Positions 1-6,703 of a stretch of 10,458 nt of DNA are shown here, piece by piece. The translations under genes and the position numbers were made by a program. Source of the stretch: SIG701 sp045539595 (GTDB lineage: Bacteria; Bacillota; Clostridia; Oscillospirales; CAG-272); contig JAZQFQ010000080.1 in assembly GCA_045539595.1 (NCBI GenBank), positions 1 to 10,458 of the forward strand, read 5' to 3'. How positions within the stretch are numbered: the stretch's first letter is position 1; each line of letters begins with the position of its first letter. The notes below the pieces were generated by a model that did no database searches, was not told where the DNA came from, and worked only from the letters and a program-made list of their open reading frames with translations.

Positions 1-9
1 TATTTGTGT

Positions 10-393
10 TTAGATCTCGGTCTTCCAAAGTCCGTGAATATTGCAATACGCATACGCAGCTACAGGCTTTTCATCCGCAAGTGCAAAATTTACGGTAGGC
101 TTCTTCCCTACTTCAAGGCACTTGCGCTGACCGCCTCTGTCCGTCTGCAGATACACCCAAACAATGTGGTGCTCTTCTACCATAGGATGTTCAACCGAAC
201 CAATTGTAACTGTTACGATATTGCCGTCAACAGTTACGACGGGAATGTGCTTTTCATGGCTGGCTTCAACGACTCCCGGCTCAAGCTTTGTCATCTCTTC
301 CCCGCAGCACATCATCGGTACTCCGGAATCATTGATCATCCCGATCAGATTTCCACACTGCTCGCAAATAAAGAATTTATTGTTATCACACAT
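10..393 (-). CDS. dfx: Desulfoferrodoxin (two-iron superoxide reductase)
   Basis: Reduces superoxide to hydrogen peroxide in the cytosol of anaerobes without making oxygen, using electrons from rubredoxin-type donors. The N-terminal desulforedoxin domain (about residues 1-35) has the four Fe-binding cysteines as FFICEQCGN and later MMCCGEEM. The superoxide reductase domain follows: the HEKHIPV motif holds the conserved Glu-Lys beside the active iron, VEHPM gives a His ligand, and YCNIHGLW near the C terminus gives the Cys and His ligands. All expected ligands appear present, and 127 aa is the usual length. An in-frame GTG at 399 exists, but the GGAGG at 403-407 lies only 3 nt before it and 9 nt before the ATG at 393, so I prefer the ATG. 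It lies 28 nt behind the response regulator stop with no terminator seen, so it is probably the last visible gene of the kinase-regulator transcript. Confidence 0.93.
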   Translation of the reverse strand: MCDNNKFFICEQCGNLIGMINDSGVPMMCCGEEMTKLEPGVVEASHEKHIPVVTVDGNIVTVTIGSVEHPMVEEHHIVWVYLQTDRGGQRKCLEVGKKPTVNFALADEKPVAAYAYCNIHGLWKTEI

Positions 394-421
394 CTTCACA
401 CACCTCCGTTTATATTACTAT

Positions 422-1096
422 TCACTGAATTCGGTATTTCATACATGGTCTTCCACCGGTTTCATAATTCATTTCGCTGATAACTTTTCCTACCTCTACC
501 AGATAGTTCATATATCGTCTCACAGTAACACTGGTCAGTCCGCTGATTTCTGCAATCTCATCTCCGGTCAGCCACTTCCCACCATTTTCTTTGAGATAAT
601 CGACAATCAGCAGCATGGTTTTTTCCTGTATTCCTTTAGGATACACCGATTCCGCTTTTTTACGGGAATTGTCAATAATATGATCAATGTTTGTTTGGCT
701 TAATGTATCAATGTCCTGGAGGGCATGATTTTGGGCAATGAACTTTTCCAGTGCGATTTGAAACCGCTCAAAAGTAAATGGTTTTACAAGGTAATCTACG
801 ATACCAAAATGCAATGCCTCTTCCAACGATTCGCGGTCATTTGCCGCAGTTACCATAATCGCATCAATAGCAATCTTTTGATTGCGGATCTGCCGCAGCG
901 TTTCAAAGCCATCCATTTTCGGCATGTATACGTCAAGAATCATAAGGTCTGCATGGTTTGCCTTTAAGAATGCCAACGCACTGATGCCATCCTTACATTT
1001 TCCAACGATATTGAAGTTCTTATTTTTCTTTATGTATTGCTCATTGATCATAGCAACCATAGGGTCATCTTCTACAATAAGCACGTCGTACATCAT
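422..1096 (-). CDS. Response regulator, CitB/DcuR family
   Basis: Cytosolic DNA-binding partner of the adjacent histidine kinase. The receiver domain (residues 1-120) has the acidic pocket E9-D10-D11, the phosphorylated Asp D55 in MILDVYMPKMDG, T83 and K105 in LVKPF. After a linker, residues about 155-215 form a helix-turn-helix domain (LTGDEIAEISGLTSVTVRRY) ending in the GGRP turn, as in regulators of citrate and C4-dicarboxylate uptake (CitB, DcuR, DctR). At 224 aa the length is normal. The start codon directly follows the kinase stop (TGA-ATG-ATG), so translation is coupled. The GGAGGA at 1101-1106 inside the kinase end is 4 nt from the first ATG and 7 nt from the second (1093), so initiation at the second is possible. 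No carboxylate transporter is visible as a target; the divergent PQ-loop pair is the nearest candidate. Confidence 0.93.
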   Translation of the reverse strand: MMYDVLIVEDDPMVAMINEQYIKKNKNFNIVGKCKDGISALAFLKANHADLMILDVYMPKMDGFETLRQIRNQKIAIDAIMVTAANDRESLEEALHFGIVDYLVKPFTFERFQIALEKFIAQNHALQDIDTLSQTNIDHIIDNSRKKAESVYPKGIQEKTMLLIVDYLKENGGKWLTGDEIAEISGLTSVTVRRYMNYLVEVGKVISEMNYETGGRPCMKYRIQ

Positions 1097-2731
1097 TCAT
1101 TCCTCCATCCTTTCAGAATCAGTAAAACTTACTGCGAAAGAGGTTCCGTCACCTTTCTGGGATTCGACTGTGATTCTTCCACCATAACTTTCAACCAACG
1201 ATTTCACCTGATACAAGCCGGTACCTCTTCCCTCTCCTTTGGTTGAATAACCGTTATCAAATACATGAGGTAAATCATCTTCACAGATCCCGTGGCCTGT
1301 ATCGTCAACCGTTATGAGGACAGCCCCCGGTTTTGAATAGATACCGAACAACAAGGACTTTTGTTCAGTAATTTCATATGTGGTATTCATTGCCTCAAAA
1401 GAATTATCCAGAAGATTGCCTATTACCGTAATTAACACGGATGAAGGCAAATTCATATCTGCTGGCATATACCTGCAGCCCTCTCGCAGAACAAACTCTA
1501 CATTCAGCTCGGACGCACGTGAGATCTTCCCGATCAGCAGAGCCGCAACTGAAGGATCATTGACTGCTTTCATTATTTTGCTGATATTCTCCCGCTGAAC
1601 CATAGATATATTTTGAATGTAGGATGTTGCCTCATCGTACATTTCCATTTGAATCAACCCAAGAATGACATGAAGCTTGTTCGTAAAATCGTGATTGTTG
1701 GCCCGCATCGAATCGACAAGATATCTGGTTCCCGAAAGGTCTTCCATCAATTTTGTGTATTCTGCGCGGTCGTGGAGGATAGCAACAGCACCGATATAGC
1801 AATCATCTTCCATAATGGGTACGCGGTCAAGGAGTATATTGTCATCTGTCAAACTAATATTTGATTCTCTATCACCGTTCTTGATGATGTTTGTTAAAAC
1901 CGGATCCCCCAATTCTTCAATTTGAAGCCCCGTCAGCGGCAAGTTGGTGTTTCCACCCAGCATATGCGCTGCCGATTCATTTGCATATTGAATGACATAA
2001 TTCTGATCGATTGCGAGGATGCCCTCCTCCAAGGTTTCCAGTATATTGTTGCGCATTTTATACATAGCGGTGAATACATCCGGCTCATATCCTAAAAGAC
2101 TGTCTTTTACTCTGCGGCTCAGTTGATTTGCGATGATTAACTCAATCAGAATTGCTACAAAAGTAATCACAAAAAACATAGTCAGAAGCTGCACCGTTTC
2201 GAGTTTGATATTTTTCATCAGCATGATTGCCATAACAAATCCTGCATAATGACCGTTCTCATCATATACAGCCGCATATGCCCGTCTTTGACTGCCGGAA
2301 GGCCCTTCCTCATCGACTGTGTAATATGTCCTCTGTTGCGGAACAAAATCCGGAAGATTACCATCGTACTCTGATCCAATCAAACTGCTGTTTGAATGGT
2401 AAATCCGAATATTATCTTTATTCACTATTGAAATGACATCAATATCATCGAGGGTATCCCGGAGTGTGTTCAGGTAGCCAACCACCACATTGTCTTCGCT
2501 ACTCAACATGTCATAATCAAGCAACAGTGGTGAACGCGCGATGGTTTGTGCGGTATTCTGTAAATTCTGATCCCGTTTCTCTGTCTCAAAGTGAATGTTT
2601 ATCATTGTCCCTGCGATGCCAAGAATAACCGCCAATGAAACGATCAGTACCAGTTGTGTTCGAAAGAATTGTTTTTGAATCGCCTTCAGTGAATGATTTG
2701 TATGATCAGTAATCTTTTTTGTTTTCCACAC
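1097..2731 (-). CDS. Sensor histidine kinase, DcuS/CitA family
   Basis: Membrane kinase that probably senses an external carboxylate. A helix at about 26-46 is followed by an extracytoplasmic Cache/PAS domain (about 48-178), a second helix (about 180-201), a cytoplasmic PAS domain (about 225-325), then the phosphoacceptor and ATPase domains. H347 in NNHDFTNKLH is the phosphorylated His of this family. The ATPase has the N-box around N439/N443, DTGHG at 477-481 and a glycine-rich lid at 499-505. In the sensor domain R109-x-x-H112 and the Arg pair in SQRRAYAAVYD (149-150) match the positions of residues known to bind dicarboxylate or citrate in DcuS/CitA; this alignment is by eye. At 544 aa the length is typical. 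Start is GTG at 2731 with GGGAG 10 nt upstream; the next in-frame Met is residue 43, inside the first helix. It is the first gene of the transcript with the regulator and dfx. Confidence 0.93.
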   Translation of the reverse strand: MWKTKKITDHTNHSLKAIQKQFFRTQLVLIVSLAVILGIAGTMINIHFETEKRDQNLQNTAQTIARSPLLLDYDMLSSEDNVVVGYLNTLRDTLDDIDVISIVNKDNIRIYHSNSSLIGSEYDGNLPDFVPQQRTYYTVDEEGPSGSQRRAYAAVYDENGHYAGFVMAIMLMKNIKLETVQLLTMFFVITFVAILIELIIANQLSRRVKDSLLGYEPDVFTAMYKMRNNILETLEEGILAIDQNYVIQYANESAAHMLGGNTNLPLTGLQIEELGDPVLTNIIKNGDRESNISLTDDNILLDRVPIMEDDCYIGAVAILHDRAEYTKLMEDLSGTRYLVDSMRANNHDFTNKLHVILGLIQMEMYDEATSYIQNISMVQRENISKIMKAVNDPSVAALLIGKISRASELNVEFVLREGCRYMPADMNLPSSVLITVIGNLLDNSFEAMNTTYEITEQKSLLFGIYSKPGAVLITVDDTGHGICEDDLPHVFDNGYSTKGEGRGTGLYQVKSLVESYGGRITVESQKGDGTSFAVSFTDSERMEE

Positions 2732-2765
2732 TTATATTCATCTCCCGTTTCAAAACTACACTTCT

Positions 2766-2794
2766 ATTTTATCATATGCGCTCGAATAAATCAA
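2766..2794 (-). promoter_or_regulatory. Promoter of the kinase-regulator-dfx transcript
   Basis: On the minus strand a TTGATT -35 box (2789-2794) and a TAAAAT -10 box (2766-2771) are separated by exactly 17 nt, a good match to the housekeeping sigma consensus. Transcription would start near 2759, about 28 nt before the kinase GTG. Nothing else in the gap fits better on this strand. Prediction from sequence only. Confidence 0.6.
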
Positions 2795-2840
2795 TTTTGC
2801 AGACTTGTCAGCAGAGTTAAAAAAGTAAAAAAAATGAGTC

Positions 2841-2869
2841 TTGGAAAAAATATATATCTATTTTTCGAA
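2841..2869. promoter_or_regulatory. 29-nt near-palindrome, candidate operator
   Basis: The arms TTGGAAAAA (2841-2849) and TTTTTCGAA (2861-2869) are complementary at 8 of 9 positions around an 11-nt AT-only-but-one core. The element ends 3 nt before the -35 box of the plus-strand promoter, and its centre is about 53 nt upstream of the predicted start, which is a normal activator position. The response regulator encoded next door is the obvious candidate binder (inference). AT-rich DNA forms such repeats by chance fairly often, so confidence is limited. Confidence 0.4.
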
Positions 2870-2872
2870 TGA

Positions 2873-2901
2873 TTGATTATATTACAGGCTCGTGGTATCA
2901 T
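2873..2901 (+). promoter_or_regulatory. Promoter of the PQ-loop/SGNH-like pair
   Basis: TTGATT (2873-2878), a 17-nt spacer and TATCAT (2896-2901), with TGG directly before the -10 box giving an extended -10. Expected start is near 2908, about 30 nt before the ATG of the PQ-loop gene. The -35 box is identical to that of the divergent kinase promoter. Confidence 0.6.
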
Positions 2902-2937
2902 GATAGCGCAATCAAACAAAGTACAAGGAGTTCTAGT

Positions 2938-3225
2938 ATGGGATCTGTTTTGGAAACAATGATGCTCGTCTGCTTCGGTTTTTCCTGGCCACTGAATGTG
3001 ATCAAGGCTTATAAAGCCCGAACCGCCAAGGGAACCAGTCTGCCGTTTATACTGCTGATTATTGCGGGATATATAGCCGGTATCAGCGCAAAAATCATCA
3101 ACGGACAAACCAACTACGTATTAGCCGCTTACATATTGAACCTCGCGATCGTATCGCTTAATGTAATCATATACTTCCGTAACATTGCACTGGACAAAAA
3201 ACGTTCTAAGAAAGCAGAGGGCTAA
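2938..3225 (+). CDS. PQ-loop (SemiSWEET-like) small membrane protein
   Basis: A 95-residue integral membrane protein with three predicted helices (about 5-20, 34-53 and 60-80) and a lysine-rich tail (LDKKRSKKAEG), the layout of bacterial SemiSWEET/PQ-loop half transporters that work as dimers. Helix 1 carries the proline hinge in FSWPLNVIK (P18); the Gln that usually follows is Leu here. The next loop, KARTAKGTSLPF, is the typical PQ-loop signature after the hinge. I place the start at ATG 2938, which has AAGGAG at 2925-2930 in front; an upstream in-frame ATG at 2869 would overlap the promoter and add a hydrophilic tail unlike the family. It is followed after 3 nt by the SGNH-like gene. SemiSWEETs move sugars, but substrate cannot be told from this sequence; a small metabolite linked to the carboxylate sensor next door is only a guess. 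Confidence 0.85.
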   Translation: MGSVLETMMLVCFGFSWPLNVIKAYKARTAKGTSLPFILLIIAGYIAGISAKIINGQTNYVLAAYILNLAIVSLNVIIYFRNIALDKKRSKKAEG

Positions 3226-3228
3226 AAA

Positions 3229-3816
3229 ATGAAAGAAAGCGAAATCAAAAAGTATCAAAGACTGAATGCAATTGCTGAACAAAACGGAATTGTTGTCTTC
3301 GGAGGTAACACAGACAAGGAAATACCTCTGTGTGAACTTCGGCAATCTTATCAAGTAGAGCAGAAGATGTATAACAGAAGCATTTCAGAGCTTTCGATAA
3401 AAGAGGCAATTGTAGTCTACGATGCATGTGTGTCCTGTCTCGCACCGGAAACTGTTCTGCTTCACATTGGTGTGTCTGACATCGCCTTGTTTACCAATAC
3501 GCCTGCAGAATTTGATACTGCTTACTGTAGCCTTATATCTCATATCCGCAGCCAAGATAAAAATGTTCGAATCGCTGTTATTTCTCTTAATAACAAAGAT
3601 GGCGACTCAATCATTGATGAATTGAATCGCCACCTAAAGTACATTGCGGATTCCGAACATTGTGAATTTGTGGATATTGATAAAGCTAAACTTTGGAAGC
3701 CCAAGAACGCAATGAGCGCCGCAGCATTTGTTGCTTCTCTGGGATTTGTGCATCCTTTGAAATACAAGCGCCCACTCTACGATCTTGTAAAAATGCTGTA
3801 TTGCTGTGAAGCTTGA
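3229..3816 (+). CDS. SGNH-hydrolase-like protein, probably lacking the nucleophile
   Basis: A 195-residue soluble protein with no signal peptide. It begins with a short helix, then a buried strand and turn IVVFGGNTD (21-29) where SGNH/GDSL hydrolases have FGDS; the Ser nucleophile position is N27 (codon AAC). The strand LLHIGVSD (77-84) fits block III, usually GxND, with Ser replacing Asn. RIAVISL (114-120) is a further core strand, and H175 in GFVHPL could be the C-terminal catalytic His, although no DxxH is seen. So the fold looks SGNH-like while at least two catalytic signature residues are changed; a binding or non-hydrolytic role, or another chemistry, is possible. GAGG at 3217-3220 precedes the ATG. 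It forms a two-gene unit with the PQ-loop protein and converges on thiC with 27 nt between stops. The assignment rests on motif reading by eye. Confidence 0.75.
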   Translation: MKESEIKKYQRLNAIAEQNGIVVFGGNTDKEIPLCELRQSYQVEQKMYNRSISELSIKEAIVVYDACVSCLAPETVLLHIGVSDIALFTNTPAEFDTAYCSLISHIRSQDKNVRIAVISLNNKDGDSIIDELNRHLKYIADSEHCEFVDIDKAKLWKPKNAMSAAAFVASLGFVHPLKYKRPLYDLVKMLYCCEA

Positions 3817-3843
3817 ATTCGCCTGGCAGACATTGCATCTGTA

Positions 3844-5148
3844 TCAAAGAATGTCGATATATTCGTTGTTCAGGGCCTTATTCATACTTCTGACCGCACA
3901 GAACTTTCCGCACATGGAACAGGAATCCTCATGCTCCGGAGCACGGCTGTCACGGATCGCCTTGGCAGTTTCAGGATCGATAGAGCATGCCCATTGCTTC
4001 TCCCAGTCGAAGGTGCGTCGTGCATCCGCCATCTTATCATCAAGATCTCTCGCATGAGGGATCTTTTTTGCGATATCTGCCGCGTGTGCTGCTATGCGGG
4101 AAGCGATGATTCCTTGCTTAACATCGTCCACATTGGGTAAAGCCAGATGCTCTGCCGGTGTTACATAACACAGGAACGCCGCACCGGATGCCGCCGCAAT
4201 GGCACCGCCGATGGCAGAGGTGATATGGTCGTATCCCGGCGCAATGTCCGTGACGATGGGACCGAGCACGTAGAACGGTGCCCCCATGCAGATGGTCTGC
4301 TGCAGCTTCATGTTTGCTTCAATCTGATCCATCGGCATATGTCCGGGACCTTCTACCATCACCTGCACATCCTTTTCCCAGGCACGCTTGGTCAACTCGC
4401 CGAGACGCACAAGCTCCTCTATCTGGCAGACGTCGCTTCCGTCCGCAAGACATCCGGGTCGGCAGGCATCGCCAAGGGAAATCGTCACGTCATACTCACG
4501 GCAAATCTCAAGGATTTCATCGAAATACTCATAGAAAGGATTTTCTTCCCCTGTCATGCACATCCAGGCGAAGACGAGAGAACCGCCGCGAGAAACGATA
4601 TTCATCTTTCTCTTATGCTTGCGAATCTGCTCAATGGTCTTCCGGGTGATGCCGCAATGGAGGGTTACAAAGTCCACGCCGTCTTCTGCATGAAGACGAA
4701 CCACGTCGATAAAATCCTTTGCAGTGAGTGTTGCGAGATCGCGCTGATAATGAATCACGCTGTCATACACAGGAACTGTACCGATCATGGCAGGACATTC
4801 GGCAGTCAGCTTGCGGCGAAAAGGCTGTGTGTTGCCGTGGGAGGACAGATCCATGATCGCCTCAGCTCCCATATCTACCGCTGCCATTACCTTCTGCATC
4901 TCAATATCATAATCCTTGCAGTCGCGGGAGACACCGAGATTGACGTTGATCTTGGTGCGGAGCATGGAGCCCACGCCGTTCGGGTCGATACAGGTGTGCA
5001 GCTTGTTGGCGCAGATCGCTACCTGTCCCTTTGCGACAAGTTCACGGATTTCTTCTTCGGTTCTGTATTCCTTTGCGGCGACTGCTTTCATTTCGGGGGT
5101 GATAATGCCGCGTTTTGCAGCGTCCATTTGTGTTGTGTAATTTCTCAT
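3844..5148 (-). CDS. thiC: Phosphomethylpyrimidine (HMP-P) synthase
   Basis: Radical SAM enzyme that rearranges aminoimidazole ribotide into HMP-phosphate, the pyrimidine half of thiamine. The whole chain is recognisable: CIDPNGVGS, DLSSHGNTQPFR, TLHCGITRKT, SRGGSLVFAWM, SLGDACRPGC, MVEGPGHMPMDQI, GAPFYVLGPIVTDIAPGYDHI and YVTPAEHLALP. The C-terminal iron-sulfur motif reads CSMCGKFC (residues 410-417 of 434), so the spacing is CX2CX3C, one residue shorter than the CX2CX4C usually quoted. I start at ATG 5148 (MRNYTTQMDAAKRG); an in-frame TTG at 5166 would add six residues. It sits 18 nt after thiD and is the last gene of the operon. ThiC paralogues BzaA/B/F make 5-hydroxybenzimidazole for cobamides and look similar, but the thi context and TPP riboswitch argue for ThiC. 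No terminator was found in the 27 nt after its stop. Confidence 0.96.
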   Translation of the reverse strand: MRNYTTQMDAAKRGIITPEMKAVAAKEYRTEEEIRELVAKGQVAICANKLHTCIDPNGVGSMLRTKINVNLGVSRDCKDYDIEMQKVMAAVDMGAEAIMDLSSHGNTQPFRRKLTAECPAMIGTVPVYDSVIHYQRDLATLTAKDFIDVVRLHAEDGVDFVTLHCGITRKTIEQIRKHKRKMNIVSRGGSLVFAWMCMTGEENPFYEYFDEILEICREYDVTISLGDACRPGCLADGSDVCQIEELVRLGELTKRAWEKDVQVMVEGPGHMPMDQIEANMKLQQTICMGAPFYVLGPIVTDIAPGYDHITSAIGGAIAAASGAAFLCYVTPAEHLALPNVDDVKQGIIASRIAAHAADIAKKIPHARDLDDKMADARRTFDWEKQWACSIDPETAKAIRDSRAPEHEDSCSMCGKFCAVRSMNKALNNEYIDIL

Positions 5149-5166
5149 GATATTGGTTCCATTCAA

Positions 5167-5982
5167 TCAGATATGTTTTTCTTCAGCATAACTTGTGTTC
5201 AAATCAAAATTGTGAAGCAATGGCCCTGAGCCTTTACCAAGATCAAGCTGTGCCATAAGAGCATCGGCTATATACATTTTTGCTTTCTGCACCGACTCTG
5301 TAAGCGTAAATCCTTTTGCAAGATTCGCAGCAATCGCACTTGACAGCGTACAACCGGTACCGTGCGTGTTGGGATTGTCGATGCGCTTTCCCTCGAACCA
5401 GCGTAAATCTCCGTTTACATACAACAAATCATTGGCATCAGTATCTCTGTGACCACCTTTAAGCAGTACCGAGCAGTGATAGGTATCGCCTATCTTGATG
5501 GCTGCGGCTGCCATATCTACTTTTCGTTTGATCGTCACACCCGAAAGAATTTGTGCTTCTGGTATATTCGGTGTTACCACTGTTGCGATCGGCAGGAGCT
5601 CTTCCACCAAAGTTTGAACCGCATCCTCTTTCATGAGTGCTGAACCCGATGTAGCTACCATTACGGGATCAACGACAATATTTTTTGCCCCGTAAAATTT
5701 TAGCCGTTCTGCAATCACACGAATTAGCTCACAAGAAGAGACCATACCGATTTTTACGGCATCGGGAAATATGTCCTCAAAGATTGCGTCCAACTGCTGC
5801 GCCAAAAATTCCGGTGTTGACTCCTGAATGGCTCTGACTCCTGTGGTGTTCTGTGCTGTAAGCGCGGTTATTGCACTCATAGCGTACACACCGTTCATCG
5901 TCATTGTCTTAATATCTGCTTGAATACCGGCGCCTCCACTGCAATCGCTTCCTGCAATGGTCAATGCTGTTTTACAATTCAT
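5167..5982 (-). CDS. thiD: HMP/HMP-phosphate kinase
   Basis: Phosphorylates HMP-phosphate to HMP-diphosphate, the pyrimidine substrate of ThiE, and can also take HMP. Ribokinase fold with the family marks in order: AGSDCSGGAGIQADIKT (10-26) for the pyrimidine site, VKIGM (77-80), DPVM (105-108), TPN (137-139), LKGGH (174-178) and the anion-hole motif GTGCTLSSAIAA (208-219) with catalytic C211. At 271 aa it is full length. ATG 5982 has AAGGAGA at 5989-5995, 6 nt upstream, one of the best ribosome sites in the operon. A 76-nt gap with a hairpin separates it from the HAD gene. Together with the HAD gene it is clearly less GC-rich than thiC and thiE on either side. Confidence 0.96.
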   Translation of the reverse strand: MNCKTALTIAGSDCSGGAGIQADIKTMTMNGVYAMSAITALTAQNTTGVRAIQESTPEFLAQQLDAIFEDIFPDAVKIGMVSSCELIRVIAERLKFYGAKNIVVDPVMVATSGSALMKEDAVQTLVEELLPIATVVTPNIPEAQILSGVTIKRKVDMAAAAIKIGDTYHCSVLLKGGHRDTDANDLLYVNGDLRWFEGKRIDNPNTHGTGCTLSSAIAANLAKGFTLTESVQKAKMYIADALMAQLDLGKGSGPLLHNFDLNTSYAEEKHI

Positions 5983-6021
5983 TGTGTATCTCCTTTCTGT
6001 TTTTCGGCATTGTTTTCTAAA

Positions 6022-6054
6022 GCGGCATAAGGTGGTGCCCCCAATCTGCCGCTG
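6022..6054 (-). repeat. Hairpin in the HAD-thiD gap
   Basis: Perfect 7-nt arms AGCGGCA (6048-6054) and TGCCGCT (6022-6028), read on the transcribed strand, enclose 19 nt. The hairpin begins 4 nt after the HAD stop codon. It is followed by TTAGAAAA rather than a run of U, so it is a poor intrinsic terminator. It could be an mRNA processing or stability element that sets different HAD and thiD levels. Role is inference. Confidence 0.45.
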
Positions 6055-6058
6055 ATTT

Positions 6059-6703
6059 TTAAAGATTTTTCAGTACGGGCTCTTCAAAACTCCGCACATA
6101 GCAATCGGCGAGCCTTTTCATCTCCTCCTGTCTGCTCTCGTGCATATCATAGACTCCTACGGTTGGAAACCCATCTGTCTTTGCCGTTTCAAGTGCAAAC
6201 AGCGAGTCCTCAAACACAAAAGTCTCTTCTTTCGCTGTTCCAAGATGCTCCAGTGCTTTCTGATAGATAATTGGCTTGTCCTTGCCGTAACCGACTTCGG
6301 CACAGGTAAATATCTCGGAGAAGTAATGCAGGATACCAAGACGTTCCAACGTATCCTCCACTAAATACCTGTCAGTTACCGTAGCAACGCACATCTTAAC
6401 ACCACTCTCTTTGAGTAGGCGAAGATAAGCCATAACACCGGGTTTAAGCGTAACCTTTGTTCTGTAGATTCCTTCAACCATAGCATTTATACTGTCCACA
6501 ATCTCCGTGACAGAAAGCGTAACTTTGTAGTGCTCACGGTAATATTCCGCTGCCTCCTCCAAGGTAAGTGTCATAAAGGTTTCTTTCAGATCCTCATGTG
6601 GCTCCTTACCAAGTGTTCTTAGATAATCTTCCCCGATAGTATCCCAGATGAACATAGAGTCAAGGAGTGTTCCGTCAAAATCGAAGATGGCTCCCGTTAG
6701 CAT
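6059..6703 (-). CDS. HAD-family phosphatase in the thiamine operon
   Basis: A 214-residue cytosolic haloacid-dehalogenase-type hydrolase of the phosphoglycolate/beta-phosphoglucomutase-like subclass. Motif I is FDFDGTLLDS with nucleophile D8 and acid D10, the helical cap lies about residues 15-85, motif II is VATVTD (T108 or T110), motif III a Lys in YGKDKP (141/143), and motif IV FEDS (E165-D166) binds Mg. The ATG overlaps the end of thiE by 7 nt (ATGCTAA) and has a GGAG at 6712-6715 inside thiE, so the two are translationally coupled. Bacteria usually make TPP with the thiamine-phosphate kinase ThiL, which is absent from this window. A phosphatase next to ThiE could release thiamine from thiamine phosphate for a later pyrophosphokinase, or clear HMP-phosphate or damaged intermediates. 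The catalytic class is sure; the substrate is inference. Confidence 0.9.
   Translation of the reverse strand: MLTGAIFDFDGTLLDSMFIWDTIGEDYLRTLGKEPHEDLKETFMTLTLEEAAEYYREHYKVTLSVTEIVDSINAMVEGIYRTKVTLKPGVMAYLRLLKESGVKMCVATVTDRYLVEDTLERLGILHYFSEIFTCAEVGYGKDKPIIYQKALEHLGTAKEETFVFEDSLFALETAKTDGFPTVGVYDMHESRQEEMKRLADCYVRSFEEPVLKNL

Noticed and set aside
2791..3108. A minus-strand open frame across the divergent promoter region and the PQ-loop gene
   Set aside because: It covers both predicted promoters and the conserved PQ-loop frame and resembles no protein I know.
3817..3843. Shared terminator between the converging SGNH-like gene and thiC
   Set aside because: Only 27 nt separate the stops and I see no stem followed by a U run on either strand; termination may be Rho-dependent or lie within coding sequence.
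3844..5148. Reading the ThiC-like gene as BzaF (5-hydroxybenzimidazole synthase)
   Set aside because: It is the last gene of a full thi operon under a TPP riboswitch, with no cobamide genes or cobalamin riboswitch in view.
4147..5229. A 360-codon plus-strand open frame opposite thiC and the thiD end
   Set aside because: It lies antisense to a fully recognisable ThiC, its translation is rich in His, Cys and Arg with no family resemblance, and it has no ribosome site. Long antisense frames are common in GC-rich genes.
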